NCBI RefSeq assembly: GCF_015706575.1
Contig: NW_024037072.1
Coordinates: forward strand, 26,103,162 to 26,167,161
Length of the DNA: 64,000 bases
Origin: Patiria miniata
Taxonomy: Eukaryota > Echinodermata > Asteroidea > Valvatida > Asterinidae
Direction: 5' to 3'
Shown here: piece after piece, positions 52,101-62,074 of the stretch
How positions within the stretch are numbered: position 1 is the first letter of the stretch
Layout of the letters: each line of letters opens with the position of its first letter
Notes under the pieces: model-generated
Seen by the model: the letters and a program-made list of their open reading frames with translations, nothing else
Databases searched by the model: none
Told to the model about the DNA's origin: nothing
Translations under genes and position numbers: made by a program

Positions 52101-52977
52101 GACGATCCAACTTCGGCCGAAATCATCATGTATGCACGTACAAGGCAGTAGTCACTGGTTCCGGTCCTTCATCATAGCATTGATACTGTTAGCACGCGAA
52201 GGGAACCAGTGTACCATGCTGAATGCGCTAATATATAGCTGGGTGCTGGCGGTCGTCGCGGAAGACCTGTCATCGTGTGCATTTTGATCACACATGCAGC
52301 ATCAGAAATACGGGATTTTTGTCAAGATTTTGAATGTCAAGATGAAATAATGGCGTATGAAACGATAATGTTGTGCATTTTAATGGCTTGTGTAATAAAT
52401 TATATTGTGCGTATCGGGGGCTGAAAAATGTGATCGGCATTTTTGTCGGCGTATCGGGCCACAATTCCAGCGTATCGGGCCGATACGCACGTTTGTACGT
52501 GGGGAGAACCCTGTAAGGTGCATCATACGTACCATTCGGTTCTTGCATGTTGTTGGATTTGACAGATTCTCGATTGTTATGATACAACCAGTGAGGGTTA
52601 TTGTATACATTGAAGAAAGAACATGGATGTTCTTGCATGTACATGTACCCTAACAGTCCTGAATCCTCCAATTTTAATACGATTTTGCACACCCACTATC
52701 AGTAGAACAGGCGGTAAAGAACCGTATTTTCTTCGTTGGTTTGTTAGTTGTGCATTGTGTAATGACGTTCTTAAATCAAGGGCTTAGACAAAGCAGAAAA
52801 GCATTCTGTGGAATATGTTGATGTCCTCAGACGATCTACATATAAAACTATTAACAAAACCAATGTTTTTTACATTCACAGAATTCACAGAAGTTGTGTA
52901 AAGCACAGGAGTGGGCGGCACAAATGGCGGAGGAATTTGAAGACATTGAAATGCATGAACTCACCATTGAGGCATGA
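40068..52977 (+). CDS. CDCA5: Sororin, cohesin protector, 6 coding exons
   Basis: Nuclear protein that in studied animals binds PDS5 on acetylated cohesin, blocks WAPL and keeps sister chromatids together until mitosis. The exons join in frame to 345 codons (human 252). Visible signatures: a KEN box at 58-60 (APC/C-Cdh1 degron); DSCFGFDSLMAPD at 222-234, whose FGF (225-227) and context match human sororin RSCFGFEGLLGAED; Cdk-type TP/SP sites at 162, 171, 188 and 208; basic clusters (PVKKQKRQFKR); and a C-terminal Sororin domain, KAQEWAAQMAEEFEDIE, matching human LDEWAAAMNAEFEAAE. An in-frame TGA lies upstream at 40,014, so the start is secure. Between these motifs the sequence is unstructured, as is normal for the family. 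A gene this divergent is easily missed by annotation. Confidence 0.9.
40357..40555. mobile_element. 199-bp hairpin inserted in the 2.3-kb element
   Basis: Begins TTTAGAAGCATACTCACCCT and ends with the complement GAGTATGCTTCTAAA; arms of ~70 bp with an AT-rich loop. TA on both sides and interruption of the left arm of the host element suggest a Tc1/mariner-like TA insertion. Confidence 0.65.
40568..40700. repeat. Array of 16-bp units, left arm
   Basis: About eight units of CTCGTACCTTGGACAA with small variations (GGGCAA, GACATC, GACGAC), ending in ACTCGTACCATCAG. The inverted partner array is at 42,215-42,372. Confidence 0.9.
40732..41446. mobile_element. 715-bp foldback element, apparently identical 320-bp arms
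   Basis: Left arm 40,732-41,051 and right arm 41,127-41,446 read as exact complements, separated by a 75-bp spacer. Both start TACTCCTAGAACTATGAGGC and contain their own small palindrome (GAGGCTCCACGTAGTGGAGC). Flanked by the 9-bp duplication CGTGACTTA (40,723-40,731 and 41,447-41,455). Non-coding. It is nested in the 2.3-kb element and, having unmutated arms, is probably the youngest insertion here. Confidence 0.92.
41456..42170. other. Unique core of the 2.3-kb element
   Basis: Mixed AT- and very GC-rich sequence (GCGCGGCGCGCGCGGCAC near 41,680). The motif GTGTGTGGTTCCTTGACTC with CACACGATACGAT at 41,868 is repeated in variant form at 41,457. No coding potential supported. Confidence 0.5.
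42215..42372. repeat. Array of 16-bp units, right arm (inverted)
   Basis: Inverted counterpart of 40,568-40,700, with units such as AAGGTACGAGTTGTCC and a terminal GGTACGAGATGACC. Some units differ from the left arm, so these arms are older than those of the 715-bp element. Confidence 0.88.
42733..43369. mobile_element. 637-bp foldback with 15-17-bp subterminal arrays
   Basis: Both arms are arrays of GACAAGTCGACCGTTGA and GACAACTCGACTCGG units (left 42,736-42,866, right 43,245-43,363, inverted). Flanked by the 8-bp direct repeat GTATTAAC (42,725-42,732 and 43,370-43,377). The core is very GC-rich. The units resemble those of the 2.3-kb element, and the architecture matches the sea-urchin TU elements, which carry 15-bp repeats in their arms and 8-bp duplications. 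Confidence 0.85.
43556..43638 (-). repeat. tRNA-derived sequence (SINE head or tRNA pseudogene)
   Basis: On the minus strand, A box TAGCACAGTCGG and B box AGTTCGAATCC at near-tRNA spacing. The acceptor stem is not convincing. Confidence 0.5.
43917..44145. repeat. ~70-bp tandem repeats, three copies
   Basis: Units of AACTTGGACCCAACTTATCG followed by CCTTTTTATTACATTCGGAC and a GACTAGTCCGA palindrome. The same family, opposite orientation, is at 32,141-32,405. In sororin intron 1. Confidence 0.75.
44447..44677. repeat. 231-bp hairpin/MITE
   Basis: Arms of ~85 bp starting GCGATGACCCCAAAACTGT and containing CGCTTATGCAAATTGATCTT; the right arm ends TTTGGGGTCATCGC. The loop is a short AT/GC mix. 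In sororin intron 1. Confidence 0.75.
44968..45041 (+). CDS. CDCA5: Sororin coding exon 2
   Basis: Residues 22-46: ESSSEDAEQCTAEDIAKRLA and KKYLL. TTTTAG acceptor, GTGAGT donor; phase fits both neighbours. Assignment rests on splice signals and frame, as this part of the family is not conserved. Confidence 0.75.
45953..46012 (+). CDS. CDCA5: Sororin coding exon 3 (KEN box)
   Basis: Residues 47-66: KSSTDTEQSDHKENEKAATR, a 60-bp phase-0 exon. HKENE holds the KEN degron; human sororin has EKENEPP in the corresponding N-terminal half. Confidence 0.8.
46286..46956. mobile_element. 671-bp foldback, Tc1/mariner-like ends
   Basis: Ends TACGGGGCGTCCTGAAAA and, inverted, TACAAGGTGTCCTGAAAA; the arms stay inverted for over 200 bp (ATACCGTTTGTT, ATATGTTTGAATAAC). 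TA at both termini suggests a TA target. Non-coding; in sororin intron 3. Confidence 0.72.
47186..47325 (+). repeat. tRNA-derived SINE
   Basis: A box TGGCGCAGTGCG and perfect B box GGTTCGATTCC (47,186-47,252), followed by a non-tRNA body ending GGGTTTTTTCTCGGGTTTTC. This head-plus-body layout is typical of invertebrate tRNA SINEs. In sororin intron 3. Confidence 0.65.
47722..47884 (+). CDS. CDCA5: Sororin coding exon 4
   Basis: Residues 67-120, acidic then basic: DPYDADLSDVDTAASVDTA, LVPRILSPSRRPNVPSTRTV. Good polypyrimidine tract before the AAG acceptor. Of two donors in the same phase (47,876 and 47,885) the second is preferred because G precedes GTAAAG. Confidence 0.75.
48490..49008 (+). 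mobile_element. TTAAAG MITE family, copy 1
   Basis: Begins TTAAAGCTACAGTCCATCAT and ends ATGATGGACTATAGCTTTAA. The centre is GC-rich (ACCGCGCGCGCGTGTGCG). Same blocks in the same order as 54,727-55,181. In sororin intron 4. Confidence 0.8.
49190..49875. mobile_element. Palindromic element with a second element at its apex
   Basis: The outer arms (about 49,190-49,340 and 49,711-49,875) share TCTATCAACAAGATGAATCA and TTGGCAATATTGGCAG in inverted order. The 369-bp inner element (49,342-49,710) sits exactly between them. In sororin intron 4. Confidence 0.7.
49342..49710. mobile_element. 369-bp element with GGCCAAAAA ends
   Basis: Inverted ends GGCCAAAAAAAAAAAGTCTC and CCGGTTTCTGGTATG, complemented at the right. 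GC-rich near the right end (GCGACGCGCGCGCATA). No coding potential seen. Confidence 0.75.
50181..50761 (+). CDS. CDCA5: Sororin coding exon 5 (FGF motif)
   Basis: Residues 121-314. Holds the Cdk-type sites (ATPEK, RTPKE, FVSPF, STPTS), the FGF motif in NDSCFGFDSLM and basic clusters near the end (KPVKRKVS, VKKQKRQFKR). TTAG acceptor and GTGAGT donor. Confidence 0.92.
51174..52513. mobile_element. 1.34-kb element with CAGGGTTCTCCCC ends
   Basis: Left end CAGGGTTCTCCCCAGGATTT and right end GTGGGGAGAACCCTG, flanked on both sides by TAAGG (51,169-51,173 and 52,514-52,518). It contains a piece of the hAT-like MITE (51,238-51,310). No transposase recognised. It fills most of sororin intron 5. Confidence 0.72.
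52648..52694. repeat. Half copy of the CCTAACAGTCCTGAATCC repeat
   Basis: CCCTAACAGTCCTGAATCCT followed by ATACGATTTTGCACACCC, matching the left part of 27,281-27,346. Confidence 0.55.
52882..52977 (+). CDS. CDCA5: Sororin coding exon 6 (Sororin domain, stop)
   Basis: Residues 315-345: NSQKLCKAQEWAAQMAEEFE then DIEMHELTIEA and TGA. The WAAQMAEEFE core matches the conserved C-terminus of vertebrate sororin (WAAAMNAEFE). A second AG eight bases downstream (CACAG) would use another frame or shorten the exon. Confidence 0.9.
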   Translation, partial: NSQKLCKAQEWAAQMAEEFEDIEMHELTIEA

Positions 52978-53386
52978 CAAGTGGCATACTTTAAAGGTGC
53001 AGTAGACGTACAGTGGGCCCTGTACCAGCTTTGCAGCCTACCGTACAGTGACTGATTAGAAGCAAATGGAGATATTTGCAACAAAAGTTAAGCATCGCAT
53101 TATACACAGCAGATTGTATGGTCAATTCTTGAACCTTGTGAAAAAACAACAGTGATGTGCATTTAACACGTGAGAAGTTTCAGCACAGAGTGTCATACAG
53201 GTCGCCGGTCGCACCACGAAGTGACGTATGGTGTGCACAAAGTCCACAGATGGTACGTCACTTGGTGGTGCAACCAACGAGGTGTGTATGGAAAACCTTT
53301 GAGCTGTTATTAGACTGAAGATATATCCATTGGTGAAATTTGATGATGATTAGTTTGACTAAAGATGAGCCTGGAATATGGTGAGA

Positions 53387-53392
53387 AATAAA
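53387..53392 (+). promoter_or_regulatory. Likely poly(A) signal of sororin
   Basis: AATAAA about 410 bp after the sororin stop, the first good hexamer downstream on the plus strand. Confidence 0.55.
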
Positions 53393-53570
53393 ATGCAGGT
53401 GGTTTAGTGTTTATAGTGACATGAAACGCACTAAAGAGGCCCACAAATTTACTGTCACATTAACAGTATTTTCAAAGTGGTTATAAATGTACACATGTAC
53501 TCAACACTACATAATGTTGTCTATGAATTAAATTAACAATATTTATGAATTGCGTTATGCTATACATGTT

Positions 53571-54205
53571 CATTGTACTACATGTACTAAGTGTAAAGAA
53601 AAACGTCCTACTTTTGATCCAAAATAACTCTGATCTTCACCAATGGAATTAAACCAAAATTTCAGATGATGTAAACAAGGCATGACAACTTTTATGGAGC
53701 AACTTTCATCAGCTTTGTACAAGAGGGTGAGATTTAAATGCCATACAAAAAACACTACTCACTTTCAAATTTCAATACATTGCTGGAGGCGGAAGGTGCG
53801 TCCTGCGGCAGAAAGCTTCTGAAGGAATGCAGGGTCACCCCTGATGTCATTGCACAACCTCCTCCGTTGTGTGTTGTGCTAAATGATTGAGGAGGTGTGC
53901 AATGACATCAGGAGTGATCCTGCATTCCTTCAGAAGCTTTTGGCCGCAGCATGCATCTCCAGCACTGTTTCAACATTTGAGGATGGGAAGTTGAAAGTGA
54001 CAGATTCTGAAAGTTATTATTTTTTTTATATGGCGTTTAAATCTCACCGTTTTGCACAAATCTGTTGAAAGTCGCTCCAAAAATGTGTTTTGCCTTGTTT
54101 ACATGATCTGAAATTTTTATATAATTCCATTGGTATAATTCCATTTGAGTTATTTAGGATCAAAGTAGGACATTTTTTTTAACACGTACATTTGTAGTGC
54201 ATTCT
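53571..54205. repeat. 635-bp imperfect palindrome
   Basis: Arms of ~310 bp meet near 53,880 (TGATGTCATTGCACA.., GTGCAATGACATCA). The arms share ACGTCCTACTTTTGATCC-, TTTCAGATGATGTAAACAAG- and GGTGAGATTTAAATGCCAT-like blocks with many substitutions. An older foldback element; short open frames inside are not supported as genes. Confidence 0.8.
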
Positions 54206-54726
54206 ATTATAGAATACAAGCTTTCTACCTTGGCTTAAATTGAAGAGGTGTTCGGTGCGATTTCTCTAATTTATATGTGTTTGCACATGAATATATCCCG
54301 CACATAAGACATTCATGAACGGACACAGAGCACAGAATGCATAATTTTCAATTTGCTGTTTTTGGAATTATAATTTAATAACGAACTTTTTGAGTAGAAA
54401 TGGGAAGTATCTATATCCGATTTTTTACAATTTTGCTTCTGAGCGTTAGTGATAAAGAATTCTGAAAACTCACTTTCATTGCAAGCACTGCTATTAAATG
54501 GCATTATGCCTTTGTATTATTCTATTACGAAAAGTAATTATACATGTACATAAGTATGCATGTAAGTTTGTATTTTATTTCCCATTGGACCAGCAAGTGT
54601 AATTCCTGCAAGAAAGCAAACATTTGATTGCCATTATTTCAGAGGTAATTTACATGTAGTTTAGTTCCATTATTGGCATTGTATTTTTGTACATTGCAGA
54701 TGACTAATTTATAGTTGAAAAGACTC

Positions 54727-55181
54727 TGTTGAAGGTAGAGTACATCATTTGTCATTTGTGCATCTTTTTTTCCTTTGAAGCAACAAAAGTGCTCAAAATC
54801 TAAAGAAGGGTGCTTAACAACAAACCCGATGAACTTTTAGCTCAGTGAATGACATGTTCGCATTCAGCCCATTCCAGCTACGCGATGTCACGCATTGAAG
54901 TGACAAATTATAGCAACTGCGCGCACGCGTGTGCGTTATCTCAACACTTTCGCACACCCATTCTCTGAATTAATAACGAACTACTAACAGAAATTTCCAA
55001 AGATGCATCTTTGGAAATGACCTTCTTTTATTGTTTTCTTTAAAATGATAGCATGTCAGAAAAAATAATTGCACACAGAGTTTAGTCCCATTACTATCTT
55101 TACACCAAGTATTTTCCTTTCATAAATAATTTCATCAAGTTAATTTTTGGATAGTTGCAAATGATGTACTCTATTAAAGGC
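54727..55181 (+). mobile_element. TTAAAG MITE family, copy 2
   Basis: Ends GTAGAGTACATCATTTGTC and GCAAATGATGTACTCTATTA. Shares GAAGCAACAAAAG, TGCTTAACAAC, a GC-rich centre (CGCGCACGCGTGTGCG) and ATAACGAACTACTAA with copy 1. Confidence 0.78.
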
Positions 55182-55959
55182 AACTTATAACAGATTTTTG
55201 GAAAAAGAAAAGTATCAGTATTTGTTCATTAAATTAAAAAAAAAGCAGTTTCAAACTATTTTGAAGTATATTTTCTTGATAAAGCTGCATAGCATGCATT
55301 TTATTCATGCAATTCTCCCTCAATTGTAACCGCGTATGAAGTAACTTTTATACAAATAGTTTTTGTAATCAGCAAAAAGACATTTAATATTTTGTTGTAC
55401 TTAAACATATTGCTGAAAAAAATGTGAAATAACTGAGAAAAAAAGACTATTTATTTCTGGGAATGGAAAAACTCTGCCAAAGTTCTAAAAAATAATGGGA
55501 AAAAACAGATACATTTAAGGAGGTCACACAAAAGATCACACAGTTCAGCTGTACTCCCAACTCTCAGGTTTATTGCTCATTGTAGAGTATATCACAGGTT
55601 AATCTATACATTTGTAAGACGATTAAACTATCATTTTGGCCCGTTCAATGTTTGAAACCACATGTATTTAGTTTGGCCACATTTAGTTAAAATTGTTTGA
55701 TGAGCATTATGTGGTATTGTATAAATGTACATACATGTATCTGTATTTGTGTTTAACATTTTTTCTTTTACTTGCATGTATTTCTTTTTTTAGTTTCAGT
55801 ATGGAAAATGTCACTACTGAGCATGAAGCATAGATACATGTACCTGTGCTTCATGAGGTTTGAGGTGTTTACGAGAAAATTAAAAGAGACACGCTACACA
55901 AATGCCTTGTTACTTGCTCTGCTGTTTGAATCCACTCGTTTGTACATACATTTTGTATA

Positions 55960-56627
55960 TGGGTCATTTCACAGGGTTGATGGGAAGCAGTGCATGTTAC
56001 ATCCATATATTTGGTTAAATTATTAAAAGTATCCATGCATTCTAAACAATTGCTCAACATAATATTCGTCTTAATGTGTTTCCATACTTGTGAAAGTTGG
56101 AAATCATTTGAATGTAATTTGACAAATATACGAGCAAAAATGTAGGAATTGGGACGTAACATTGACACCGTGTCATTTCATTTATGCTCCATTTGATACC
56201 TGACTACCAAAACAAAAGCTTTTCTTATTGTGTTGCATGTATAGTAAGAAGTACGTAATAAAGCTATCATATCTGCTCCATTTGATACATGACTACCAAA
56301 ACAAAAGCTTTTCTTATTGTGTTGCATGTATAGTAAGAAGTACGTAAAGTGAATTTGGGAAATGTTACACAGAAATTTAAAAAAAGGTACAAATGTCATA
56401 TTTGGACTTAACATTGACACGGTGTCAATGTTACGTCCGAAATGACATTTTTGGCTCATATTTTTGGCAAAATACATTGAAATGATTTGAAACTTTCTGG
56501 CGTAGTGAAACACCCAATAACAATTATTATGCAGAGCAACTGCTAGCAAGATATTCATGCTTTTCATAATACATGTACATGTATGGTCATATGTCACACA
56601 TTGTTTCGCAACGAACCCGGTGGAATT
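55960..56627. mobile_element. GGGTCATTCC family element, copy B
   Basis: Starts TGGGTCATTTCACAGGGTTG and ends AACCCGGTGGAATTG; the outer parts closely match 26,201-27,009. An internal ~85-bp segment (CCAAAACAAAAGCTTTTCTT..AGAAGTACGTAA) is duplicated in tandem here only. Confidence 0.75.
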
Positions 56628-58078
56628 GTTGCTTTGGTAACATTCTCTTCAGTCATAATAATAACTTGGTTAATATAGAGAAAAACAATTTTGCAGACAC
56701 TGCTAGGTAAACAAAACTATGAAACACCTATTTTTATATTATATTATTTTTTTTAGGGGGGGGGGGGGTGGCGGCACCAATTCCCCACCCCCAAATACAC
56801 CATGCCCCGCCCTTCATGCCACTGGTGACAGCAAATTCATCCAGGCTCAACGCGCCCTTCGCCCATTAGACAGTGGGGCTTTATTGTTATTGCGTGGTGA
56901 TCAGACCCGATCGCGTGCGACTTGTAATGAGTCTAGAAGTAAAGAGATACAATGAAGTGCAGCATCATTAGGCCAGTTAGCGGTTTTCCATCTGTTTGAA
57001 ATATAGCCTACATAGTACATAATGTACAATGTGTGCCTACAATGTAAAAATGGAAGTTGGAAATCATAAGGACACTTTCTTAGATGAAACTTGAAGGAAG
57101 TACATGTACATGTTTCCCCAAACTGCTTCATATTTTAGTTCTTTAATCAATAGTAAAGTTTGACAAAACGAGTGACCAAAGGCTTCAAGTTTATACATGT
57201 GTAAACAACAGTTATGATTGTCAATTTTTTGGTTGTTCCTAATAGCGAAATACGGCCTAATATATAAGGCCTTTTTTTGAAGTCACTTATGTATCCTTGT
57301 TTTTGCATCATTGCATAAAGCTTTATGTAATACCCAAACCACCTGCTTGATTACCAGGCTAATTAGCCAGTCGCCAAGTTGCAAGTTAACCAAAAGGCTT
57401 ATCACTTGGATTACCTAAAGAATATACTACGTCGTGGCCGACCTGTAGTGTAGTTCGTGTGTAATATTTCACCAGATGTTGGAGATCTGGTTGGCAGGTG
57501 TTTCCCGCGCCCGAGAGAGTCCTAGCTGCCATTTGAAGTTGCGGTTGATTGCCTTGACGATTAGGCCCGAATATTTTATGACAAAATAATGCCCTATAGG
57601 CCTACATGTAATTCTAACCCGTCTGGCTCGGGGAATAAGTGCTCGTTGATTGTGTTAACTTTGAAATGTCGGTGTCAGTTTCCAGAAAAAATTATAACGG
57701 TAAAGAAAGACACTTAAATGAAAGTTACGTAATTAAATGTGACAACAAATACACTGGCTGGTACAACTTTCCATTACTCAATAAAGAGTTCTGTGCAAAT
57801 GTGATACCAGTGCACTTCGAAATTCTTTTCTCACACGTGTTCAGGCTGCACAGAAAAATTGATCTAAATGTCGTGTTTCATTTGCTTACATTTTTTTTGT
57901 GAGTTTGGCCAATGACTTTTTGGAGAAATTCTCACCCAAAGAAGACCACCCCTTAAACGAATGATGTTTCCCAAACTGGAGTAGCCAAAAGGATCCCTCC
58001 ACTGCAGGGCTAAACACCGCCACTTCCGGACCCAATTGTATCCTAAATGCTCAGAATTGGAAGCTCCAAGTCCAGGCC

Positions 58079-58238
58079 ATGGGCGTCGCCAGGATTTTTA
58101 TTAGGGGGGCCGGGGGCAAGCTCTACAAATCCTTGTACTTTCTCTAGCATATTCTCTATCATTTTTTCGAGGTTGGGCGGGGGGGGGGGGGACATTTCCC
58201 CACCCCCACCCCAGTTGACACCCCTGCGGACGCCCATG
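58079..58238. mobile_element. ~160-bp MITE with CATGGGCGTC ends
   Basis: Left CATGGGCGTCGCCAGGATTT and right GCGGACGCCCATG, enclosing G- and C-rich runs. Target duplication not identified. Confidence 0.55.
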
Positions 58239-58637
58239 TTAAATGTGCATTACATTAACAGTATTATGCCTTTTTCTTTGTTTTTGCTTTTCCGGAGAAG
58301 CCTCCCCCCCCCCCTTGCGACACCCATAGTCCATGTTCTTCCATTACTTTCACCTGTTTTTCACATGTTGTTCTTATGTTCAGTGACAGTCTTTAAATAG
58401 TTTCTTTAGTTATGTAGGAGTAATTAAGTTATGTAACTTTTAAGCATGCAGAAGATGACAATAAAGCTAGCAGCATGCACCAGGCTGCACACACCCAGAC
58501 TTTGTTCTTTATTTCAGTTAGAAGACAGAGGAATGAGGTTGGGTATTCATGATATTACATAAGAGGGTTATGTGTAGATTTCTAGGAAAGCCACTTTGAT
58601 AGTTGTTAATAAGGGAAGTACTTTTTTATTGAGTGTT

Positions 58638-59031
58638 CAGTGTGCTTGAGATAGAAAGTGAGAACCTTGCTGAGGGTAGCCACTTCACAAATTTTGATCT
58701 TTTGCAAAGTCTGCGCTTCGGCCAACACATTATTCAGGTGTTGGGCCAGTTGTTTTTTTACAACAAGAAAAAGTAAAGCTATTTTGACGAAAGTCGTCAA
58801 GGCAGACCGTTGCCAATCTGCAATTTCCAGCTTTGGCGTAGCCAAGATTGCCTGGCACATAGAGTAGCAGTGGCACAGATACCCAACCTGCGAGATATAG
58901 ACACCATTTCTGAAGAGAACTCGTAAGTTAAATTTTCTGTTAATTTCATTTGAGTTTGTTATCATAATTCCAATATACCTACATGAGCATCTTCTGCCTA
59001 GAAAGTGATTTTTGAAATTGGCATTAGACAT
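58638..59031. other. Ambiguous coding-like locus
   Basis: On the minus strand an open frame of ~100 codons follows a good acceptor (ATCTCGCAG), reading QAILATPKLEIADWQRSALT and KKQLAQHLNNVLAEAQTLQK. On the plus strand an alternative exon (TTCCAG acceptor at 58,826-58,831, GTAAGTT donor at 58,921) reads AHRVAVAQIPNLRDIDTISE and could splice to about 59,455 in phase, with AATAAA near 59,967. I recognise neither product and cannot decide the strand. Confidence 0.25.
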
Positions 59032-60214
59032 TAGAGGATCTAACTTGCTTTATTGAAGTTGTGCGTTTAATCATGTTTTTTTTACAATTCGATACATTTA
59101 TTTCGATGCTGCATAAGGATGATACATAATACATAATGTTATATATTCAAATTGACATTACATACTAGATATATTTACAATAGTGAACATTAACTAAATG
59201 GCAACATCTAGGTCCAGGGTGAAGCATCAGCTTTTGTTCCCCAGCCTATGGACAGACAGACAAGTGACAGACATACATGGAAAGACAGAGCACAGACACA
59301 TGTGTAAGACAGTAATCAAAAACTGGTGATATTTGGCAAACTGAAATTGTTGAGTGTATCATTTTCTAGCATAAAATGGTCGTGTTGTACCTTTGACTTC
59401 AGAATTTTATAGGTCAAATATTTTCGAAGTTTCGGGTTTTATTTTATATCATATAGATGGCCAGAAATCCCAGGTGTTTGCGATAGAAGCCACTGGTATA
59501 GCTTATCCTGAGGAGTGCACTGTAGTCTCAGCCCCACCAGAAACTGGCAGAAGCCGTGGGCATAGTCCATCAGATGTACATGTATGCATGACGTGCTACA
59601 AAACCTGACACCAGTACCCGGCAACACCATCATCTACATTTGTATATAGTCTTGTATCATTTACTCATTTTTTTTAACAACCTAAGAATTTTTTTTTTTT
59701 TTTTAATTTAAGAAGTCAAACAAGTTTTCTGTTGTTGGTAATTGTAAGATTGAAAGTAAGAGAAACCCTTGCAAATTCGTAAATTGAGAAGAAACAAAAA
59801 CCCTTGAAAATACTTGTAATACAATTTCCTATAAATAATAGAGAACAAATTTTGTCAAACAGAGAAGTTATACTTCAGTTGATTGATTTAATCTATCATC
59901 AGAAATTTAATACGATTTTGGAGGGAATATATCTCCTGTGCCAATGTGTATATATGATAGTTTGTAAATAAATTGTAAGCTTTGGAATATAGTAAAGAAA
60001 CTTGAGTTCTCCCCGCCTTTTCATTTTGACAATTTTGCCCGGTATTGACCGATATAAATAATTTGAATATATAACAGTTAGTTATGGCTCATCGGACGGA
60101 TTCTTGGCCTATTTACTTGGTTGCATCCCGAGCTAGGATGCGCGTTAAGCATTATGGTGGAAACAGCAATACCAATACGAAGCGCGGTTTGTTCATGATA
60201 GCGCCACCCATCGG

Positions 60215-60310
60215 GCTTTGGGTGGTAACCATTGATCTCCATATACACAGACTGGATGGGACATCGCGCAGTGTTTGTGCACGAATGCGCGGCCGAACAA
60301 TGGCGGCGCG
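60215..60310 (+). repeat. GC-rich inverted pair, left copy
   Basis: Shares ATTGATCTCCATATACACAG and ACTGGATGGGACATCGCG with the complement of 62,075-62,146. Contains CpG-rich sequence (GAATGCGCGGCCGAACAATG) that could belong to an element end or to a promoter. Confidence 0.55.
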
Positions 60311-62074
60311 TTTACTGTCAGACGGGTAAACGCGCATTGTGCTTTCACTTTGTTTACTTTGGAAAATGGATTGTTGAGTGAAATTTTTCTTACAGGAGGG
60401 AGTTCAAGCGCTCCTCCAAAACAATCTTTAAAAAAAACCCTGAACGATGAAGAGTTACCCTTCAAACAGCTTTTCCACACTTTCTTGATATACACTTTCT
60501 TATTATGCATTTTCGAAATTCAAGAACCCCTCATTTCCTTTTCCCTTATTTTTTTAAAAATCCCTTCCCCTCCCAAAAATGATTGTAAGTAAATTGCCAT
60601 TTCATTTTTGGCACATTGGTCATTAGAGCACACTGAATTACTCCATCAACGAAATGAATAATTGTATTAATAATATGCTGAAATGACATCATATTTTTTT
60701 AACTGAACACTCACACGAGAAATTGTATGGAGATTCATTCAAATGATTGATATATTTATTAAAAAACCTGGTCATAAACCAATTACAATCTAAAAGGTAA
60801 AAAACCCCTTAATTTTACAAAGTAATCAGTAAAAACTTCTTCCCGTCCCTAGATTGATCAGGGAATGACATCGTTTACCTCTTGTGATATTGTGTGAAAG
60901 GAGATGAATCACAAACCAAAATAGTACTATACTAATTTTGTCAAAGAATAATTCAAGCTACGCACGGTCTTGCAATTAAATGTTTAGCTATACTTCTGAA
61001 AATAAATATAATTACTTGTAAGTGTAATGGGAATCGTTTTTGTGAGCGAATATGACGGTGTTTATGGCTATAGCTAGTAATCTTATATAACGGCGTACAC
61101 AACATAATTTCAAACCGTAAAAGTACTCATTGCTTTCTTCACCATACAAACTGTCAATAATGTGACAGTCATCTTGGGAGCTTATAAAAATACTAGCGTT
61201 GAACTCCACAACTTCTTTCCAAAACCAAAATCAATCAATGTTAACAGTTCCACATCGTAAAAATTGATTAAGTCAAACGCTCAGATGCTTATCACACGCA
61301 TGTTCCATTCAGTGGATGATACAGTCGATTCCATCCCTCCGTGAAGTTCTCCATTTTCGTCCGGCTCGGTCCTGCAGCTGGTGGTTTTTGCTATATGGCT
61401 TTGCTGAAGTTCTTTGTTTGATATGAAGGTCAATCGGCCAGTTGTGCAGTAAGTTAGCATAAACCATCTCCTCGGTTTCTCTTTATAAAGAAAAGAATAG
61501 AAACATTTCGGTAGGCGTTAAGCCAAGGCAGACATAATTCAATCAGATTTTGCATATAAAAGTTATTCGAATAAACTATCTTAAACAAGTCAACTTTTGT
61601 TCATTGCCATTGCCGGGTCAATCATGTACGTTTAGGACTATGTCTTTTAAAGAAAAATGATGCCGACCACTGAGCATGACAGGCCTAGATCGCATGGAAT
61701 TTGAACAGAATATCTCGCTAGCTACCACACAGGCCTCCATCCCCTCAAACTCAGAGCGACAACACTAACGATATTATAATTTGCTATGTTCATATTCCTC
61801 CATGCCATGTTGTATAGGCCTCGTTAAAAAAACAACTTACTTGCGAATAATTGTCCTATTCTTCAACGCTCCTTACTTCCCGGCTCCAGCGATCTAATGC
61901 TGCGCACACCTTGACTATACTCCTCGTCGATTTTGATCAATTTAGATCTCTGTTTCTTTTATTCTTTCAAAAATGACAAAGAAACCGAAGAAAACCCAAC
62001 TTCATTTTTTAATCCTCCGTTCGAAAGTGTACACAACTCGAATGCGAAATTGTGTTCTTTACCCTTTTCAAAAA

